Shown: positions 26,712 to 36,330, numbered from the stretch's first letter. The stretch: DNA of 64,000 nucleotides from JAGVSR01 sp964589785 (GCA_964589785.1 CAZPUQ010000008.1:1-64000); one strand, 5' to 3'. Numbers and translations: made by a program. Notes: a model not told the origin generated them from the sequence alone.

Positions 26712-27692
26712 ATGCAGCCGACGGGCAAGGGCAGGCGGCCAGAAAAGGCCGACGCGAAGACCGACGCAGAGACCTGCCCGGAAGCCGAACGGGCCACGTT
26801 GCCCGCCACGGTCGCCGGCCGGGCCGCAGACGAGATTGATCGTCTTCTTCGCAGCCCCCTCGCGCCGGGGCTCTACCTGATCGCCACGCCCATCGGGAAT
26901 CTCGCCGACATTACGCTGCGGGCGCTCGGCGTGCTCGCGAGCAGCGACGTCATCTATTGCGAGGACACGCGGCACAGCCGGACGCTCACGACCCACTACG
27001 GGATTGCCCGCCCGCTCCGGCCCTATCATGAGCACAACGCCGACGAGCAGCGTCCGCGCATTCTCGCCGAACTGGCGGAGCACCGCCGGATCGCACTCAT
27101 CAGCGATGCGGGCACGCCGCTGATTTCCGATCCGGGCTTCAAGCTCGTGCGCGATGCGCTTGCACAGGGCCTCCCGGTTGTCGCCATTCCGGGCCCGAGC
27201 GCGGCGATCGCCGGGCTCACGGTCGCCGGCCTGCCGACCGACCGCTTCCTCTTCGCGGGGTTCCTGCCGCCGCGGTCGGCCGCCCGCCGCGCACGACTGG
27301 CCGAGCTCGCCTCCGTACCGGCCACGCTGATCTTCTTCGAGGCGCCGACACGGGCGGCCGAGACGCTCGCCGATCTGGCCGGGACGCTGGGACCCCGGCC
27401 GGCTGCCGTCGCGCGCGAGCTGACAAAGTTGCACGAGGAGGTGCGGCGCGGCACGCTTGCCGAATTGGCCGCCGCGTTGGCCGACACGCCGCCCAAGGGA
27501 GAGATCGTGATCCTCGCCGGACCGCCGGGCGCGGCCGAGACGACGGATGCCGCTATCGAAAGCCATCTCGCGGAGGCACTGGCGACCATGAGCCTGCGCG
27601 ACGCGGCCAAAGCAGTCGCGGACCGGCTCTCGGTACCGAAGGCCCGCGTCTACGATCTCGGCCTGAAGCTCAAGTCCGGCGGCGCGGCATGA
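26712..27692 (+). CDS. rsmI: 16S rRNA (cytidine1402-2'-O)-methyltransferase RsmI
   Basis: SAM-dependent ribose methylation of C1402 in 16S rRNA. 326 residues. Tetrapyrrole-methylase-fold motifs are GLYLIATPIGNLADITLRAL, CEDTRHSRTLTTHYG, ALISDAGTPLISDPGF and VVAIPGPSAAIAGL. An extra basic/acidic N-terminal segment of about 45 residues precedes the conserved start. The ATG at 26712 follows GAGCGGGA. Its stop overlaps the yraN ATG (ATGA), a coupling common for these two genes. Confidence 0.93.
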   Translation: MQPTGKGRRPEKADAKTDAETCPEAERATLPATVAGRAADEIDRLLRSPLAPGLYLIATPIGNLADITLRALGVLASSDVIYCEDTRHSRTLTTHYGIARPLRPYHEHNADEQRPRILAELAEHRRIALISDAGTPLISDPGFKLVRDALAQGLPVVAIPGPSAAIAGLTVAGLPTDRFLFAGFLPPRSAARRARLAELASVPATLIFFEAPTRAAETLADLAGTLGPRPAAVARELTKLHEEVRRGTLAELAAALADTPPKGEIVILAGPPGAAETTDAAIESHLAEALATMSLRDAAKAVADRLSVPKARVYDLGLKLKSGGAA

Positions 27693-28069
27693 CCGCAGCA
27701 GACCCGGAACGAACAACCGAACGCCGGGCGCGCCACCGCGCCGGCGTCAAATCGGAATGGCTCGCGTCACTGGCCCTGATGGCGAGCGGCTACCGCATCC
27801 TGTCCCGCCGCTGGACGTGCGCTGCCGGCGAGATCGATCTCGTCGCCGCACGCGGGCGCCGGCTCGTCTTCGTCGAGGTGAAGCGCCGACGGGCTCTTGC
27901 CGACGCGGACGCCCACGCCGCGATCGCCCCGCGCCAGCGCGCCCGCATCCGACGCGCGGCCGAGATATGGCTGGCCCGACATCCGCGCTACCGGGAGCAC
28001 GACATCGCCTTCGATCTCGTGCTCGTCGCCCCCTTGCGGTGGCCCCGGCGGATCAAGGACGGCCTGTAA
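27689..28069 (+). CDS. yraN: YraN family protein (UPF0102, endonuclease-like fold)
   Basis: 126 residues of the restriction-endonuclease-like UPF0102 family. Visible motifs are SEWLASLALMASGYRILSRR and the nuclease-like core GEIDLVAARGRRLVFVEVK, whose Asp and Glu-x-Lys could form a metal site. Function is unproven. It overlaps rsmI by four bases. The downstream gene pal is convergent with a 28-base gap. Confidence 0.88.
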   Translation: MTAADPERTTERRARHRAGVKSEWLASLALMASGYRILSRRWTCAAGEIDLVAARGRRLVFVEVKRRRALADADAHAAIAPRQRARIRRAAEIWLARHPRYREHDIAFDLVLVAPLRWPRRIKDGL

Positions 28070-28097
28070 CATGGCCCTGGAAGGCAAGGCCCGGCAA

Positions 28098-28646
28098 TCA
28101 GCGGGCGCTGATGGCCGCCCCGCCGAGAACGGTCTGAGCCCGGCGGTTCTGCGACCAGCAGGAGATGTCGTCACACACGGCGACGGGACGCTCCTTGCCG
28201 TAGGAGATCGTCCGCATGCGGGCATGCGGCACACCCTGCTTGGCAAGGTAGTTGCGGACACTTTGCGCACGCCGGGCGCCGAGCGCGAGGTTGTATTCGC
28301 GCGTGCCGCGCTCATCGGCGTGGCCCTCGATCATGATCTGATGCGCCGGATACTGCTGCAGCCAGCGGGCCTGCTCGGCGAGCGTCTGCTGCGCCTCGGG
28401 CGTCAGGTCCGAGCTGTCGCTGGAGAAATAGACCATGTCGCGGGCGCCGCTGCGGAAGTCCTCGGGCGAGCCCGGGCTCGCCCGGCCGCGGCCATAGCGA
28501 CCATCGGCGTCCGCACCGAGAAGGCTTGCCGAGGCGCCGCTGTCGGTCTTGTTCGCGCAGGCGCCGAGCAGGGCGGCCAGCGAGGCAACGGCGAGACCCA
28601 GAACTTTGGGCGCGCGCAACAGACTGGACGGCGAACCGGCGGACAT
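28098..28646 (-). CDS. pal: Peptidoglycan-associated lipoprotein Pal (OmpA-like)
   Basis: Outer-membrane lipoprotein of the Tol-Pal system. 182 residues from the ATG at 28646. The signal peptide ends in a lipobox LLGAC (Cys30). The OmpA domain has MVYFSSDSSDLTPEAQQTL and the peptidoglycan-binding IEGHADERGTREYNLALG with RRAQSVRNYL. A cysteine pair occurs in VAVCDDISCW. A GGAG lies 10 bases before the ATG. The tol genes are not adjacent, so this is a stand-alone pal or a second copy. Confidence 0.88.
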   Translation of the reverse strand: MSAGSPSSLLRAPKVLGLAVASLAALLGACANKTDSGASASLLGADADGRYGRGRASPGSPEDFRSGARDMVYFSSDSSDLTPEAQQTLAEQARWLQQYPAHQIMIEGHADERGTREYNLALGARRAQSVRNYLAKQGVPHARMRTISYGKERPVAVCDDISCWSQNRRAQTVLGGAAISAR

Positions 28647-28788
28647 GAGGGGAACTCCACGCAAGCAAGACAGGCTAGCAATGGCCCGCCGTGGTTAACA
28701 AAATGTGAACGGATGGGCGCACACTTTGCCTTTCCCCGTCGCACCGTTATCCCTGTGCCATTCAAATGGGGCGGCCGATGGGTGAGAC

Positions 28789-29739
28789 GTGGGCAAGACG
28801 CTGAAGATCGCATGTCAGATGGATCCGATCGACCGGATCGACATCCGCGGAGATTCGACGTTCGCGATCCTGCTCGAGGCGCGCCGCCGCGGGCATGACA
28901 TTTTCTACTACACGCCGCAGGACCTTTCCCTCTACGGCGACAGGCTGCTGGCCCGCGGGGCCTCGCTCGAGGTCTTCGACCGTGTGGGCGATCACTACGC
29001 GCTGGCGCAACCGCGCGTGGTCGATCTCAGCTCCATGGACGTCGTGCTCCTGCGCCAGGACCCGCCGTTCGACATGGCCTACATCACGTCGACGCACCTG
29101 CTCGAGCGCATCCACCCGCAGACGCTCGTCGTCAACGATCCCGCGCACGTCCGCAACGCGCCCGAGAAGATCTGGGTCCTCGACTTCCTCGACCTGATGC
29201 CGCCGACGCTCGTGACACGCTCGCTGGAGGACGTGCACGCCTTCCGCGCCGAGCACCGCGACATCATTCTGAAGCCCCTTTACGGCAACGGCGGCGCCAG
29301 CGTTTTCCGCGTGACGCCCGAGGACACCAACCTCGGCTCGCTCGTCGAGCTGTTCCAGACCGTGTTCCGCGAGCCATTCATGGTGCAGCAGTATCGGCCG
29401 GAGGTGCGCCACGGCGACAAGCGCATTATCCTCATCGACGGCGAGGTGGCGGGTGCCATCAACCGGGTGCCGGCCGCGGGCGAGACCCGCTCCAACCTGC
29501 ACGTGGGAGGCACGGCGCGGCCGACTGAGCTCACGGCGCGCGAGCAGGATATCTGCGCCCGCCTCGGCCCGCAGCTCAAGGCACGCGGGCTCATCTTCAC
29601 GGGCATCGACGTGATCGGCGACTACCTGACAGAGATCAACGTCACCTCGCCGACCGGCATCCGCCAGGTGAAGGCCTTCGGCGGCAACGACATCGCCGCC
29701 ATGATCTGGGACGCCATCGAGGCCCGCCGAAACACGTGA
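28789..29739 (+). CDS. gshB: Glutathione synthetase GshB (ATP-grasp)
   Basis: Joins gamma-glutamylcysteine and glycine. 316 residues, family length. N-terminal MDPIDRIDIRGDSTFAILLE, substrate loop RQDPPFDMAYITSTHLLE, ATP-grasp segments ILKPLYGNGGASVFRV and QQYRPEVRHGDKRIILIDGE, then NVTSPTGIRQV near the C-terminus. GTG start at 28789. Divergent from pal with 142 bases between. Confidence 0.94.
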   Translation: MGKTLKIACQMDPIDRIDIRGDSTFAILLEARRRGHDIFYYTPQDLSLYGDRLLARGASLEVFDRVGDHYALAQPRVVDLSSMDVVLLRQDPPFDMAYITSTHLLERIHPQTLVVNDPAHVRNAPEKIWVLDFLDLMPPTLVTRSLEDVHAFRAEHRDIILKPLYGNGGASVFRVTPEDTNLGSLVELFQTVFREPFMVQQYRPEVRHGDKRIILIDGEVAGAINRVPAAGETRSNLHVGGTARPTELTAREQDICARLGPQLKARGLIFTGIDVIGDYLTEINVTSPTGIRQVKAFGGNDIAAMIWDAIEARRNT

Positions 29740-29802
29740 CCGGGCGCGACGGATTACGGCGCCTTCGGCCGTTCATGACCCGGATCAGCGGGGGAGCGGC
29801 GC

Positions 29803-31329
29803 ATGTACGGTCAAATTTCGACGGTGGCGTTCGTGGGCGTGGAAGCCCGCGCCGTGGAGGTTCAGGTCCGGATCACGCCGGGAAGCCCGACGTTCGCCAT
29901 CGTGGGGCTCGCCGACAAGGCGGTGGCCGAAAGCCGCGAGCGGGTGCGCAACGCGCTGCACGCGGTCGGGCTTGGCCTGCCCTATAAGCACCTGACCGTG
30001 AACCTCGCGCCGGCCGACTTGCCGAAAGAGGGCAGTCACTACGATCTCGCCATCGTGCTCGGCCTCATCGTCGCCATGGGCGTAATTTCTCCGGTGGCGA
30101 CCTCCGGCTACGCGGCCATCGGCGAACTGGCGCTCGATGGGTCGATCCGTCCGGTGCCGGGCGCGCTGCCCGCCGCCATCGGCGCCAACGCCCTCGGCAA
30201 GGGGTTGATCTGTCCTGAGGAATGCGGGCCGGAAGCGGCCTGGGCGGGCGAGGACGTCGATGTGCTCGCGGCCCCGCATCTGCTCTCGCTCGTCAACCAC
30301 TTCAAGGGCCTGCAGACGCTGCCGCGGCCGAAGCCCAATCTCGACCGTCCCCAAGTCCCACTGCCCGACCTGAAGGACGTGCGCGGTCAGGAGAGCGCCA
30401 AGCGGGCCCTGGAGGTAGCGGCGGCGGGCGGCCACAACCTCTTGATGATCGGACCTCCGGGATCGGGCAAGTCGATGCTCGCGGCCCGCCTGCCCTCGAT
30501 CCTGCCGCCGTTGACGCCCGAGGAGATGCTGGAAGTCTCGATGGTCCACTCGCTCGCCGGCGAATTGATGGGCGGCAAGCTGTGCGTCGACCGTCCGTTC
30601 CGGGCGCCGCATCACTCGGCGAGCATGGCGGCGCTCGTCGGCGGCGGCTCGCGGCCGAAGCCCGGCGAGGCGAGCCTCGCGCATCTCGGCGTGCTGTTCC
30701 TCGACGAGTTGCCGGAGTTCCAGCCGAGCGTACTCGATGCGCTGCGCCAGCCGCTCGAGACCGGCGAGATCATCGTGGCGCGGGCGAACCACCGTATCCA
30801 GTACCCGGCGCGCGTCCAGCTCGTTGCGGCCATGAACCCATGCAAGTGCGGCGGCGCGCCCGGCACGTCCTGCCGGCGCGGGCCCCGCTGCGCTGCGGAG
30901 TATCAGGCACGCGTTTCGGGCCCGATGATGGACCGCGTCGATCTGCACATCGAGGTGCCCGCCGTCTCCGCCGCCGACCTCGTGCTGCCGCCGGCGGTCG
31001 AAGGCAGCCGCGAGGTCCGCGCCCGCGTCGCCGCCGCCCGCGAGCGGCAGCGCGCGCGTCTGGCGGAGCGAGGACTGAAGGGCGTGCGGACCAACGCGGA
31101 GCTGACGGGCGGCCTCCTCGACGAGATTGTCCGGCCCGACTCGGACGGGCTCGCGCTCCTGCGCCAGGCAGCCGACACTATGAAGCTATCCGCTCGGGGC
31201 TTTCATCGCGTGCTACGCGTGGCGCGGACGCTCGCCGACCTCGATGCCGCCGACGACGTCGGCCGCCTCCACATTGCCGAAGCCCTGTCGTACCGCGGCG
31301 AGGCCTTGCGCGACCGGGCGGTCGCGTGA
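29803..31329 (+). CDS. comM: YifB/ComM family Mg-chelatase-like AAA+ ATPase
   Basis: 508 residues. An N-terminal ChlI-like domain (FVGVEARAVEVQVRITPGSP) with LonC-like fold precedes an AAA+ ATPase with Walker A GPPGSGKSMLAARLPSI and Walker B region GVLFLDELPEF. A zinc-type cysteine set (CKCGGAPGTSCRRGPRCAAEY) and a C-terminal Mg-chelatase domain (LSARGFHRVLRVARTLADL) follow. ComM members help branch migration in natural transformation; in this organism the role is inferred. It starts 63 bases after gshB on the same strand. Confidence 0.92.
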   Translation: MYGQISTVAFVGVEARAVEVQVRITPGSPTFAIVGLADKAVAESRERVRNALHAVGLGLPYKHLTVNLAPADLPKEGSHYDLAIVLGLIVAMGVISPVATSGYAAIGELALDGSIRPVPGALPAAIGANALGKGLICPEECGPEAAWAGEDVDVLAAPHLLSLVNHFKGLQTLPRPKPNLDRPQVPLPDLKDVRGQESAKRALEVAAAGGHNLLMIGPPGSGKSMLAARLPSILPPLTPEEMLEVSMVHSLAGELMGGKLCVDRPFRAPHHSASMAALVGGGSRPKPGEASLAHLGVLFLDELPEFQPSVLDALRQPLETGEIIVARANHRIQYPARVQLVAAMNPCKCGGAPGTSCRRGPRCAAEYQARVSGPMMDRVDLHIEVPAVSAADLVLPPAVEGSREVRARVAAARERQRARLAERGLKGVRTNAELTGGLLDEIVRPDSDGLALLRQAADTMKLSARGFHRVLRVARTLADLDAADDVGRLHIAEALSYRGEALRDRAVA

Positions 31330-31343
31330 CGCGGCGTCTCTCG

Positions 31344-32141
31344 TCAGCGGTCGAACGTGAACCGGTAGGTCAGGCCGACGCCGCCATAGAACTGGTCTTC
31401 CGTCTCGATGACCGGGCTGTCGGCCGCATCGCCGACGAGCCGCGTATACTGACCCAGCAGCTTCAGCGACCAATCCTGGCCGAGCGGCACATCCGCGGCG
31501 AGTCCGACATGGACGTCCTTGATGCCCGCGCTCGCATCGTAGGGCGCGTGGAGGGAGGCCAGCGACTGCGCCGGCGTCACGGAGAAAAACGCATCCATGT
31601 AGTCGTCGTCGGCCCAGCTTGCGCCGACACGGCCCGTCATGCTGACGCCGCTCGAGATCGCGAGCGGCGTCTCCACGCCAAAGCGGAGAACGCCGCCGGT
31701 GTCGTCACCCGTGACCTGAGTGGCGTAGGAGAGGTAGGGTGTGAGGAACCCCGTGCGATAGGCCGCATAACCGCCGAGGACGAGGCCGCCATCGACATCG
31801 CCGAGCCCCCGCAGATGCGAGGAATCGCTCTCGTCGCGATCGAAGCGCCAGCCGGTGACCGGCCCGATCTCCAGACCGTTGAGGTCCAGGAGCCGGAACC
31901 GGATATCCTCCATGCCGCGGAACTGCAGGCGCCCGAACCCGGTCGGACCGGCCGGCATGAGGAGCGGAACGCCGAAGACGTCGTAGTCCTTCGATCCCTC
32001 GTATTTCGGCGTCACGAACACGAGACCGCCCGCCTGGAGATCGAGCGGGCCCTCGCCGAACAGGTCGCCCGCAACTGCCGGCGTACCGGCGATGAGACCG
32101 AGCATGGCGGCCAGCAATAGACTGCGACGGGTGGACATCAT
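31344..32141 (-). CDS. MipA/OmpV family outer membrane protein
   Basis: 265-residue predicted outer-membrane beta-barrel. A signal peptide (SLLLAAMLGLIAGTPAVAGD) is followed by amphipathic strands and the typical ending FYGGVGLTYRFTFDR with a terminal aromatic residue region. Other family features are GGLVFVTPKYEGSKDYDVFG and GLGDVDGGLVLGG. The ATG at 32141 (MMSTRR) has AAGG six bases upstream and a better signal peptide than the ATG-less extension. MipA of E. coli interacts with murein enzymes; here the function is unknown. Convergent with comM. Confidence 0.82.
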   Translation of the reverse strand: MMSTRRSLLLAAMLGLIAGTPAVAGDLFGEGPLDLQAGGLVFVTPKYEGSKDYDVFGVPLLMPAGPTGFGRLQFRGMEDIRFRLLDLNGLEIGPVTGWRFDRDESDSSHLRGLGDVDGGLVLGGYAAYRTGFLTPYLSYATQVTGDDTGGVLRFGVETPLAISSGVSMTGRVGASWADDDYMDAFFSVTPAQSLASLHAPYDASAGIKDVHVGLAADVPLGQDWSLKLLGQYTRLVGDAADSPVIETEDQFYGGVGLTYRFTFDR

Positions 32142-32361
32142 CGAGACCTTGCGAAACGCTCGCACATGGCGCGCCACGACCGCCGGGACGGCAGCCGACG
32201 CGCAGTTCCGTTTCTAAACGGAGATGGTATAGGGAAGCCTGACTTTTCACGCTGTTCCCCCCACCTTTCGGCGAGGTGTGGCCGACGCGTAACAGACGAG
32301 GCCCGGCACACGGGCGCACCCGACCGTCGCAGGCTCGGCCGGGCCGACGGGACAGACGCGC

Positions 32362-33345
32362 ATGAAAGCCATGGTCCTCGACCGCCCGGGACGGCCGCTC
32401 AGGGCCGTCGACCGCGCGATTCCCGAGCCGGGCCCAGGGCAGGTTCTCGTCAAGGTCAGCGCATGCGGGGTCTGCCGGACCGACCTGCATGTCGTCGATG
32501 GGGACCTTGAGCGTCCGAAACTGCCCATCGTGCCCGGCCACGAGATCGTCGGCACCGTCGCGGCGGCGGGCACGGGCGTCGACCGGCTGCGGCTTGGACA
32601 GCGCATCGGCGTGCCCTGGCTCGGCACGACGTGCGACGTGTGCCGGTTCTGCCGCTCGGGCCAGGAAAACCTGTGCGACGAGGCCGGCTTCACCGGCTAC
32701 ACGATCGACGGCGGCTATGCCGAATATACGCTTGCGCGCGCCGACTACTGCTTTCCGCTCGACGTCGATCTCCCCGACGCGGAGGCCGCGCCGCTGCTCT
32801 GCGCGGGGCTGATCGGCTACCGTGCGCTCCGCTTCGCGGGCGACGCCGAGACGCTCGGCATCTATGGCTTCGGGGCCGCCGCGCACATCGTCGCCCAGGT
32901 CGCGCGCCACCAAAGGCGGCGCGTGTTCGCCTTCACGCGTCCCGGGGACGAAAAAGCCCAGGCGTTCGCACTCTCGCTCGGGGCCGACTGGGCCGGCGGC
33001 TCGGACGAGGCGTCCCCCGTCGCGCTTGACGCGGCCATCATCTTCGCGCCGGTGGGTTCGCTCGTTCCGGCCGCACTCAAGGCGACCGGCAAGGGCGGCA
33101 CCGTGGTCCTCGGCGGCATCCATATGAGCGACATCCCGGCCATGTCCTATGCGCTCCTGTGGGGCGAACGCACGGTGCAATCGGTCGCCAACCTCACCCG
33201 CCGGGACGCGGTGGAGTTCCTTGATCTCGCGGCGCGCACGCCGCTCAGCCTGCACGTCGAGACGCTGCCGCTCGCGGAGGCGAACACAGCGCTCGACCGC
33301 CTGCGGTCGGGCGCCATCTCGGGGGCCGCCGTACTGATACCGTGA
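32362..33345 (+). CDS. Zinc-dependent alcohol dehydrogenase family protein
   Basis: Medium-chain dehydrogenase, 327 residues. Catalytic zinc ligands are in SACGVCRTDLHVVDGD and LPIVPGHEIVGTV. The structural zinc site has four cysteines in GTTCDVCRFCRSGQENLC. The NAD-binding region is IYGFGAAAHIVAQV, in which the usual GxGxxG is GFGAAA. It resembles the AdhA-like quinone/alcohol dehydrogenase subgroup; substrate unknown. The stop is 13 bases from the convergent argG stop. Confidence 0.86.
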   Translation: MKAMVLDRPGRPLRAVDRAIPEPGPGQVLVKVSACGVCRTDLHVVDGDLERPKLPIVPGHEIVGTVAAAGTGVDRLRLGQRIGVPWLGTTCDVCRFCRSGQENLCDEAGFTGYTIDGGYAEYTLARADYCFPLDVDLPDAEAAPLLCAGLIGYRALRFAGDAETLGIYGFGAAAHIVAQVARHQRRRVFAFTRPGDEKAQAFALSLGADWAGGSDEASPVALDAAIIFAPVGSLVPAALKATGKGGTVVLGGIHMSDIPAMSYALLWGERTVQSVANLTRRDAVEFLDLAARTPLSLHVETLPLAEANTALDRLRSGAISGAAVLIP

Positions 33346-33358
33346 GGCCCGAGGCGGC

Positions 33359-34618
33359 TCACTCCCGGTTGCGCTTCTCCAGCGTACGCAGGCGCAGCGC
33401 ATTGAGCTTGATGAAACCCTGCGCGTCCTTCTGATCGTAGGCGCCCTTGTCGTCCTCGAAAGTGACGAGCGTCGGGGAGTAGAGCGACTTGCCGCTCTTG
33501 CGGCCGATGACGATGACGTTGCCCTTGTAGAGCTTCAGCCGCACCTCGCCTTCGACATGCTCCTGGCTCTTGTCGATGGCCGCCTGCAACATCTCGCGCT
33601 CCGGCGAGAACCAGAAGCCGTTGTAGATGAGCTCCGCATAGCGCGGCATCAGCTCGTCCTTCAGGTGCGCGGCGCCGCGGTCCAACGTCAGGCTCTCGAT
33701 GGCCCGGTGCGCGGCGAGCAGGATCGTGCCGCCCGGCGTCTCGTAGACGCCGCGCGATTTCATGCCGACGAAGCGGTTCTCGACTAGGTCGACGCGGCCG
33801 ATGCCGTTGTCGCGGCCCAGATCGTTGAGCGCGGCGAGCAGCGCGGCGGGGCTCATCGCCTTGCCATTCAAAGAGACGGCGTCGCCCTTGTTGAACCCGA
33901 TGGTGACGACCGTCGGAGTGTCGGGCGCGTCCTCCGGCGCGACCGTGCGCATGTAGACGTAGGGCGGCGGCTCCTCGTTCGGGTCCTCGAGCACCTTGCC
34001 CTCGGAGGACGAGTGCAGCAGGTTTGCATCGACGGAGAACGGAGCCTCGCCGCGCTTGTCCTTGGCGACCGGGATCTGGTGCGCCTCCGCGAACGCGATG
34101 AGATCCTCGCGGCTTTTGAAGTCCCACTCGCGCCAGGGGGCGATGATCTTGATCGCCGGCTCGAGCGCATAGTAGCCGAGCTCGAAGCGGATCTGGTCGT
34201 TGCCCTTCCCCGTCGCCCCGTGGCAGACGGCATCCGCCCCCATCTGCCGCGCGATCTCGATCTGCTTCTTGGCGATCAGCGGCCGCGCGATCGACGTGCC
34301 GAGCAGGTAGGTGCCCTCGTAGAGCGCATTGGCGCGGAACATCGGGAATACGTAGTCGCGGACGAACTCCTCGCGCAGGTCCTCGATGAAAATGTTCTCC
34401 GGCTTGATCCCGAGCATCAGCGCCTTTTTGCGGGCGGGCTCCAGCTCCTCCCCCTGGCCCAAATCGGCCGTGAAGGTGATGACCTCGCAGCCGTACGTTT
34501 CCTGCAGCCACTTCAGGATGATGGAGGTGTCGAGGCCGCCCGAGTAGGCGAGCACGACCTTCTTGACCGGGCCGGCGCCGCCGGATGCCTTGCCTGTGGT
34601 GCCTGCCGCTGCGGCCAT
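33359..34618 (-). CDS. argG: Argininosuccinate synthase
   Basis: ATP-dependent joining of citrulline and aspartate in arginine synthesis. 419 residues. The PP-loop is in VVLAYSGGLDTSIILKWL. Other conserved segments are VITFTADLGQGEELEPA, YLLGTSIARPLIAK, HGATGKGNDQIRFELG and IAPWREWDF. The ATG at 34618 is preceded by AGGA at about eight bases. A short Ala/Gly-rich N-terminal tail (about 15 residues) precedes the conserved start. Confidence 0.95.
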   Translation of the reverse strand: MAAAAGTTGKASGGAGPVKKVVLAYSGGLDTSIILKWLQETYGCEVITFTADLGQGEELEPARKKALMLGIKPENIFIEDLREEFVRDYVFPMFRANALYEGTYLLGTSIARPLIAKKQIEIARQMGADAVCHGATGKGNDQIRFELGYYALEPAIKIIAPWREWDFKSREDLIAFAEAHQIPVAKDKRGEAPFSVDANLLHSSSEGKVLEDPNEEPPPYVYMRTVAPEDAPDTPTVVTIGFNKGDAVSLNGKAMSPAALLAALNDLGRDNGIGRVDLVENRFVGMKSRGVYETPGGTILLAAHRAIESLTLDRGAAHLKDELMPRYAELIYNGFWFSPEREMLQAAIDKSQEHVEGEVRLKLYKGNVIVIGRKSGKSLYSPTLVTFEDDKGAYDQKDAQGFIKLNALRLRTLEKRNRE

Positions 34619-34889
34619 CGTGCTGTCCTGTCGATGATTTCGGGGTCTGGGTGGGAAAGCGCGCCGCACTATAGGCGGCGCGGATGGCACATCAAGCCGA
34701 TGCGGCGAAAAGGGCGGCGCGCCGCCGGACGAGCCCCGTGGCGCCTTCGACGAAGCCTATGGGCGGGGCGATAGGTGCTTTAGACGGGAAAAAACCTCTT
34801 TGCCACGTCTGACGACGGACGTTTGTTATAGTTTTGCACCCTTAGCGCCGGGCTCGAGATTGAGTCGCAGAGGGGACGGGAGGACAGGC

Positions 34890-35642
34890 ATGGCTGACCG
34901 GACGGGGCCGCAGGCCGCATGGCTGACGGGAATGTGGCTCGCTTTGTTCGCCACCGCTGCCAACGCACAAATGCCGACGGTCGTGCCGGAGGAGGCGCCT
35001 GCCACGAGGCGCGCGACGCCCGTGGCCACAGCTCCCGCCGGCGCCGGCAGCGCCGAGGAACTGCCATGGCTGGCGACGACGACCGCCGGACCTGAAAAGG
35101 CGAAGGGGAGCGCCGCGGCGACCCCGGTGGACGGCGCCGCCCCCAACCCGGCAGCCAAGAAACCCGCCGCGAAGACCACACAGAAGTGCGAGGCGCAGGA
35201 GGAGGAGGGCTGCCGCGCGGCGACGAACTGCGCCTGGGTCGCGGCCATCCCGCAGGGCGACGGCAAGGTCGTGCCGGCCCGTTGCGCGGAACGGAAGGTC
35301 CAGGCGCCGGCGAAGAAGAAAAAGCCCGCCGTTGCCGCTAAGCCGAAGCCGGCCGAGAGTCCGGCCGCAACCGCGGCGGAGAAAGCTCCGGAGGTGAAGG
35401 TCGAGGCAACCCCGAGGACGTCCATTCTGGAGGTGAAGGGGGAGCCCCCGCCGGCTCCTGCGCCGCCGCTTCCCGCTGAGACGCCCAAGACGGACGCGTC
35501 ACAGGCCGATACCGCCGCGGCCGTGGCCCCGGTCGCGCCGGCGGCCGAGACTAGCGCGGAGACCGACACAGATGGACCTCCCGCCACGGACCGTCCGGCA
35601 GACAAGCCACTCAGCATTCCGGGACTTGTGATCGTCGAGTGA
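34890..35642 (+). CDS. Secreted Pro/Ala-rich protein with a four-cysteine module
   Basis: 250 residues from the ATG at 34890, with GGGAGGA five bases upstream. A signal peptide (WLALFATAANAQ) precedes a low-complexity Ala/Pro/Thr region. At about residues 100-132 lies a compact cysteine module with spacing C-x7-C-x5-C-x17-C (KCEAQEEEGC then NCAWVAAI and PARC). A basic Lys/Ala/Pro stretch and an acidic C-terminus (PLSIPGLVIVE) follow. I do not recognise a named family. The Cys module with its C-x-W step looks like a small disulfide-stabilised fold found in other exported alphaproteobacterial proteins, but that is an impression. Divergent from argG. Confidence 0.65.
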   Translation: MADRTGPQAAWLTGMWLALFATAANAQMPTVVPEEAPATRRATPVATAPAGAGSAEELPWLATTTAGPEKAKGSAAATPVDGAAPNPAAKKPAAKTTQKCEAQEEEGCRAATNCAWVAAIPQGDGKVVPARCAERKVQAPAKKKKPAVAAKPKPAESPAATAAEKAPEVKVEATPRTSILEVKGEPPPAPAPPLPAETPKTDASQADTAAAVAPVAPAAETSAETDTDGPPATDRPADKPLSIPGLVIVE

Positions 35643-35656
35643 CGTCGAGAGTCTGG

Positions 35657-36289
35657 TCAGGCCGCGCGGTCGAGCCAGGGCCAGATGGCGGCGGCCGCTG
35701 GCGAAGCTGCAAACAGGGCCTTGAGGAGCTGCGGCTGAGGCCACACCTGGGCGACCGCGAAGCCGTTGTCCGAGCGGTAGGACGGGAAGGCCGGGAAGGC
35801 CGGACTTGCCGCCTCCGCAGTCTTTCTCGCCGCATCGAAAAGGGCGACGTTTGCCTCCGCCATGGGCCAGGCGACGGACCCCGGCACGCCCGACGAGATC
35901 ATTCCGTACGCCCAGGGCCAGCTTGCCGGAACAGCGGACTGCGGCGTCCACATCCACCATGCGAAGGGCGACGGCGCGCCTGGCCCAAGCCAGGCCTTCT
36001 GCCCGGCTTGGACCAGGCTCGCCCAGACCGCGAACGGATCGGCTGCCTCCGGTGCGGGGCGCCGGTCCGGGGCCAGCAGGGTCGAATGGGGCCGGCGGGG
36101 AGCGCCCGACCATTCCCACGTCTCTTCTTTGACCGGAGGCTGCGGCAGGGTCGCATGAGCGACCTCATGGCAGACCGCCAGCGTGCGCGACGTCGCCTCG
36201 AACGCGGCATTGATCGCGGCCTTCGTGTAGCCGAAGGCGGCGTCCATCGCGAGTTTCGCGATCTCGACCTGCTTGTCGGGAGACATCAT
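35657..36289 (-). CDS. Phasin-like hypothetical protein
   Basis: 210 residues from the ATG pair at 36289/36286, with GAGG upstream. The N-terminus is an amphipathic helix typical of granule-binding proteins (DKQVEIAKLAMDAAFGYTKA, then AINAAFEATSRTLAV). The middle is Trp/Pro-rich (PFAWWMWTPQSA, WPWAYGMISSG). A second helical part (MAEANVALFDAARKTAEAA) and a C-terminus ending IWPWLDRAA follow. No signal peptide. A perfect 17-base palindrome lies 42-58 bases upstream of the start. A polyhydroxyalkanoate-granule role is a hypothesis only; no family was recognised with certainty. Confidence 0.6.
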   Translation of the reverse strand: MMSPDKQVEIAKLAMDAAFGYTKAAINAAFEATSRTLAVCHEVAHATLPQPPVKEETWEWSGAPRRPHSTLLAPDRRPAPEAADPFAVWASLVQAGQKAWLGPGAPSPFAWWMWTPQSAVPASWPWAYGMISSGVPGSVAWPMAEANVALFDAARKTAEAASPAFPAFPSYRSDNGFAVAQVWPQPQLLKALFAASPAAAAIWPWLDRAA

Positions 36290-36330
36290 GGCCAGCCTCG
36301 CGTACCGAAGAGACGATAATGGGGACGGTA

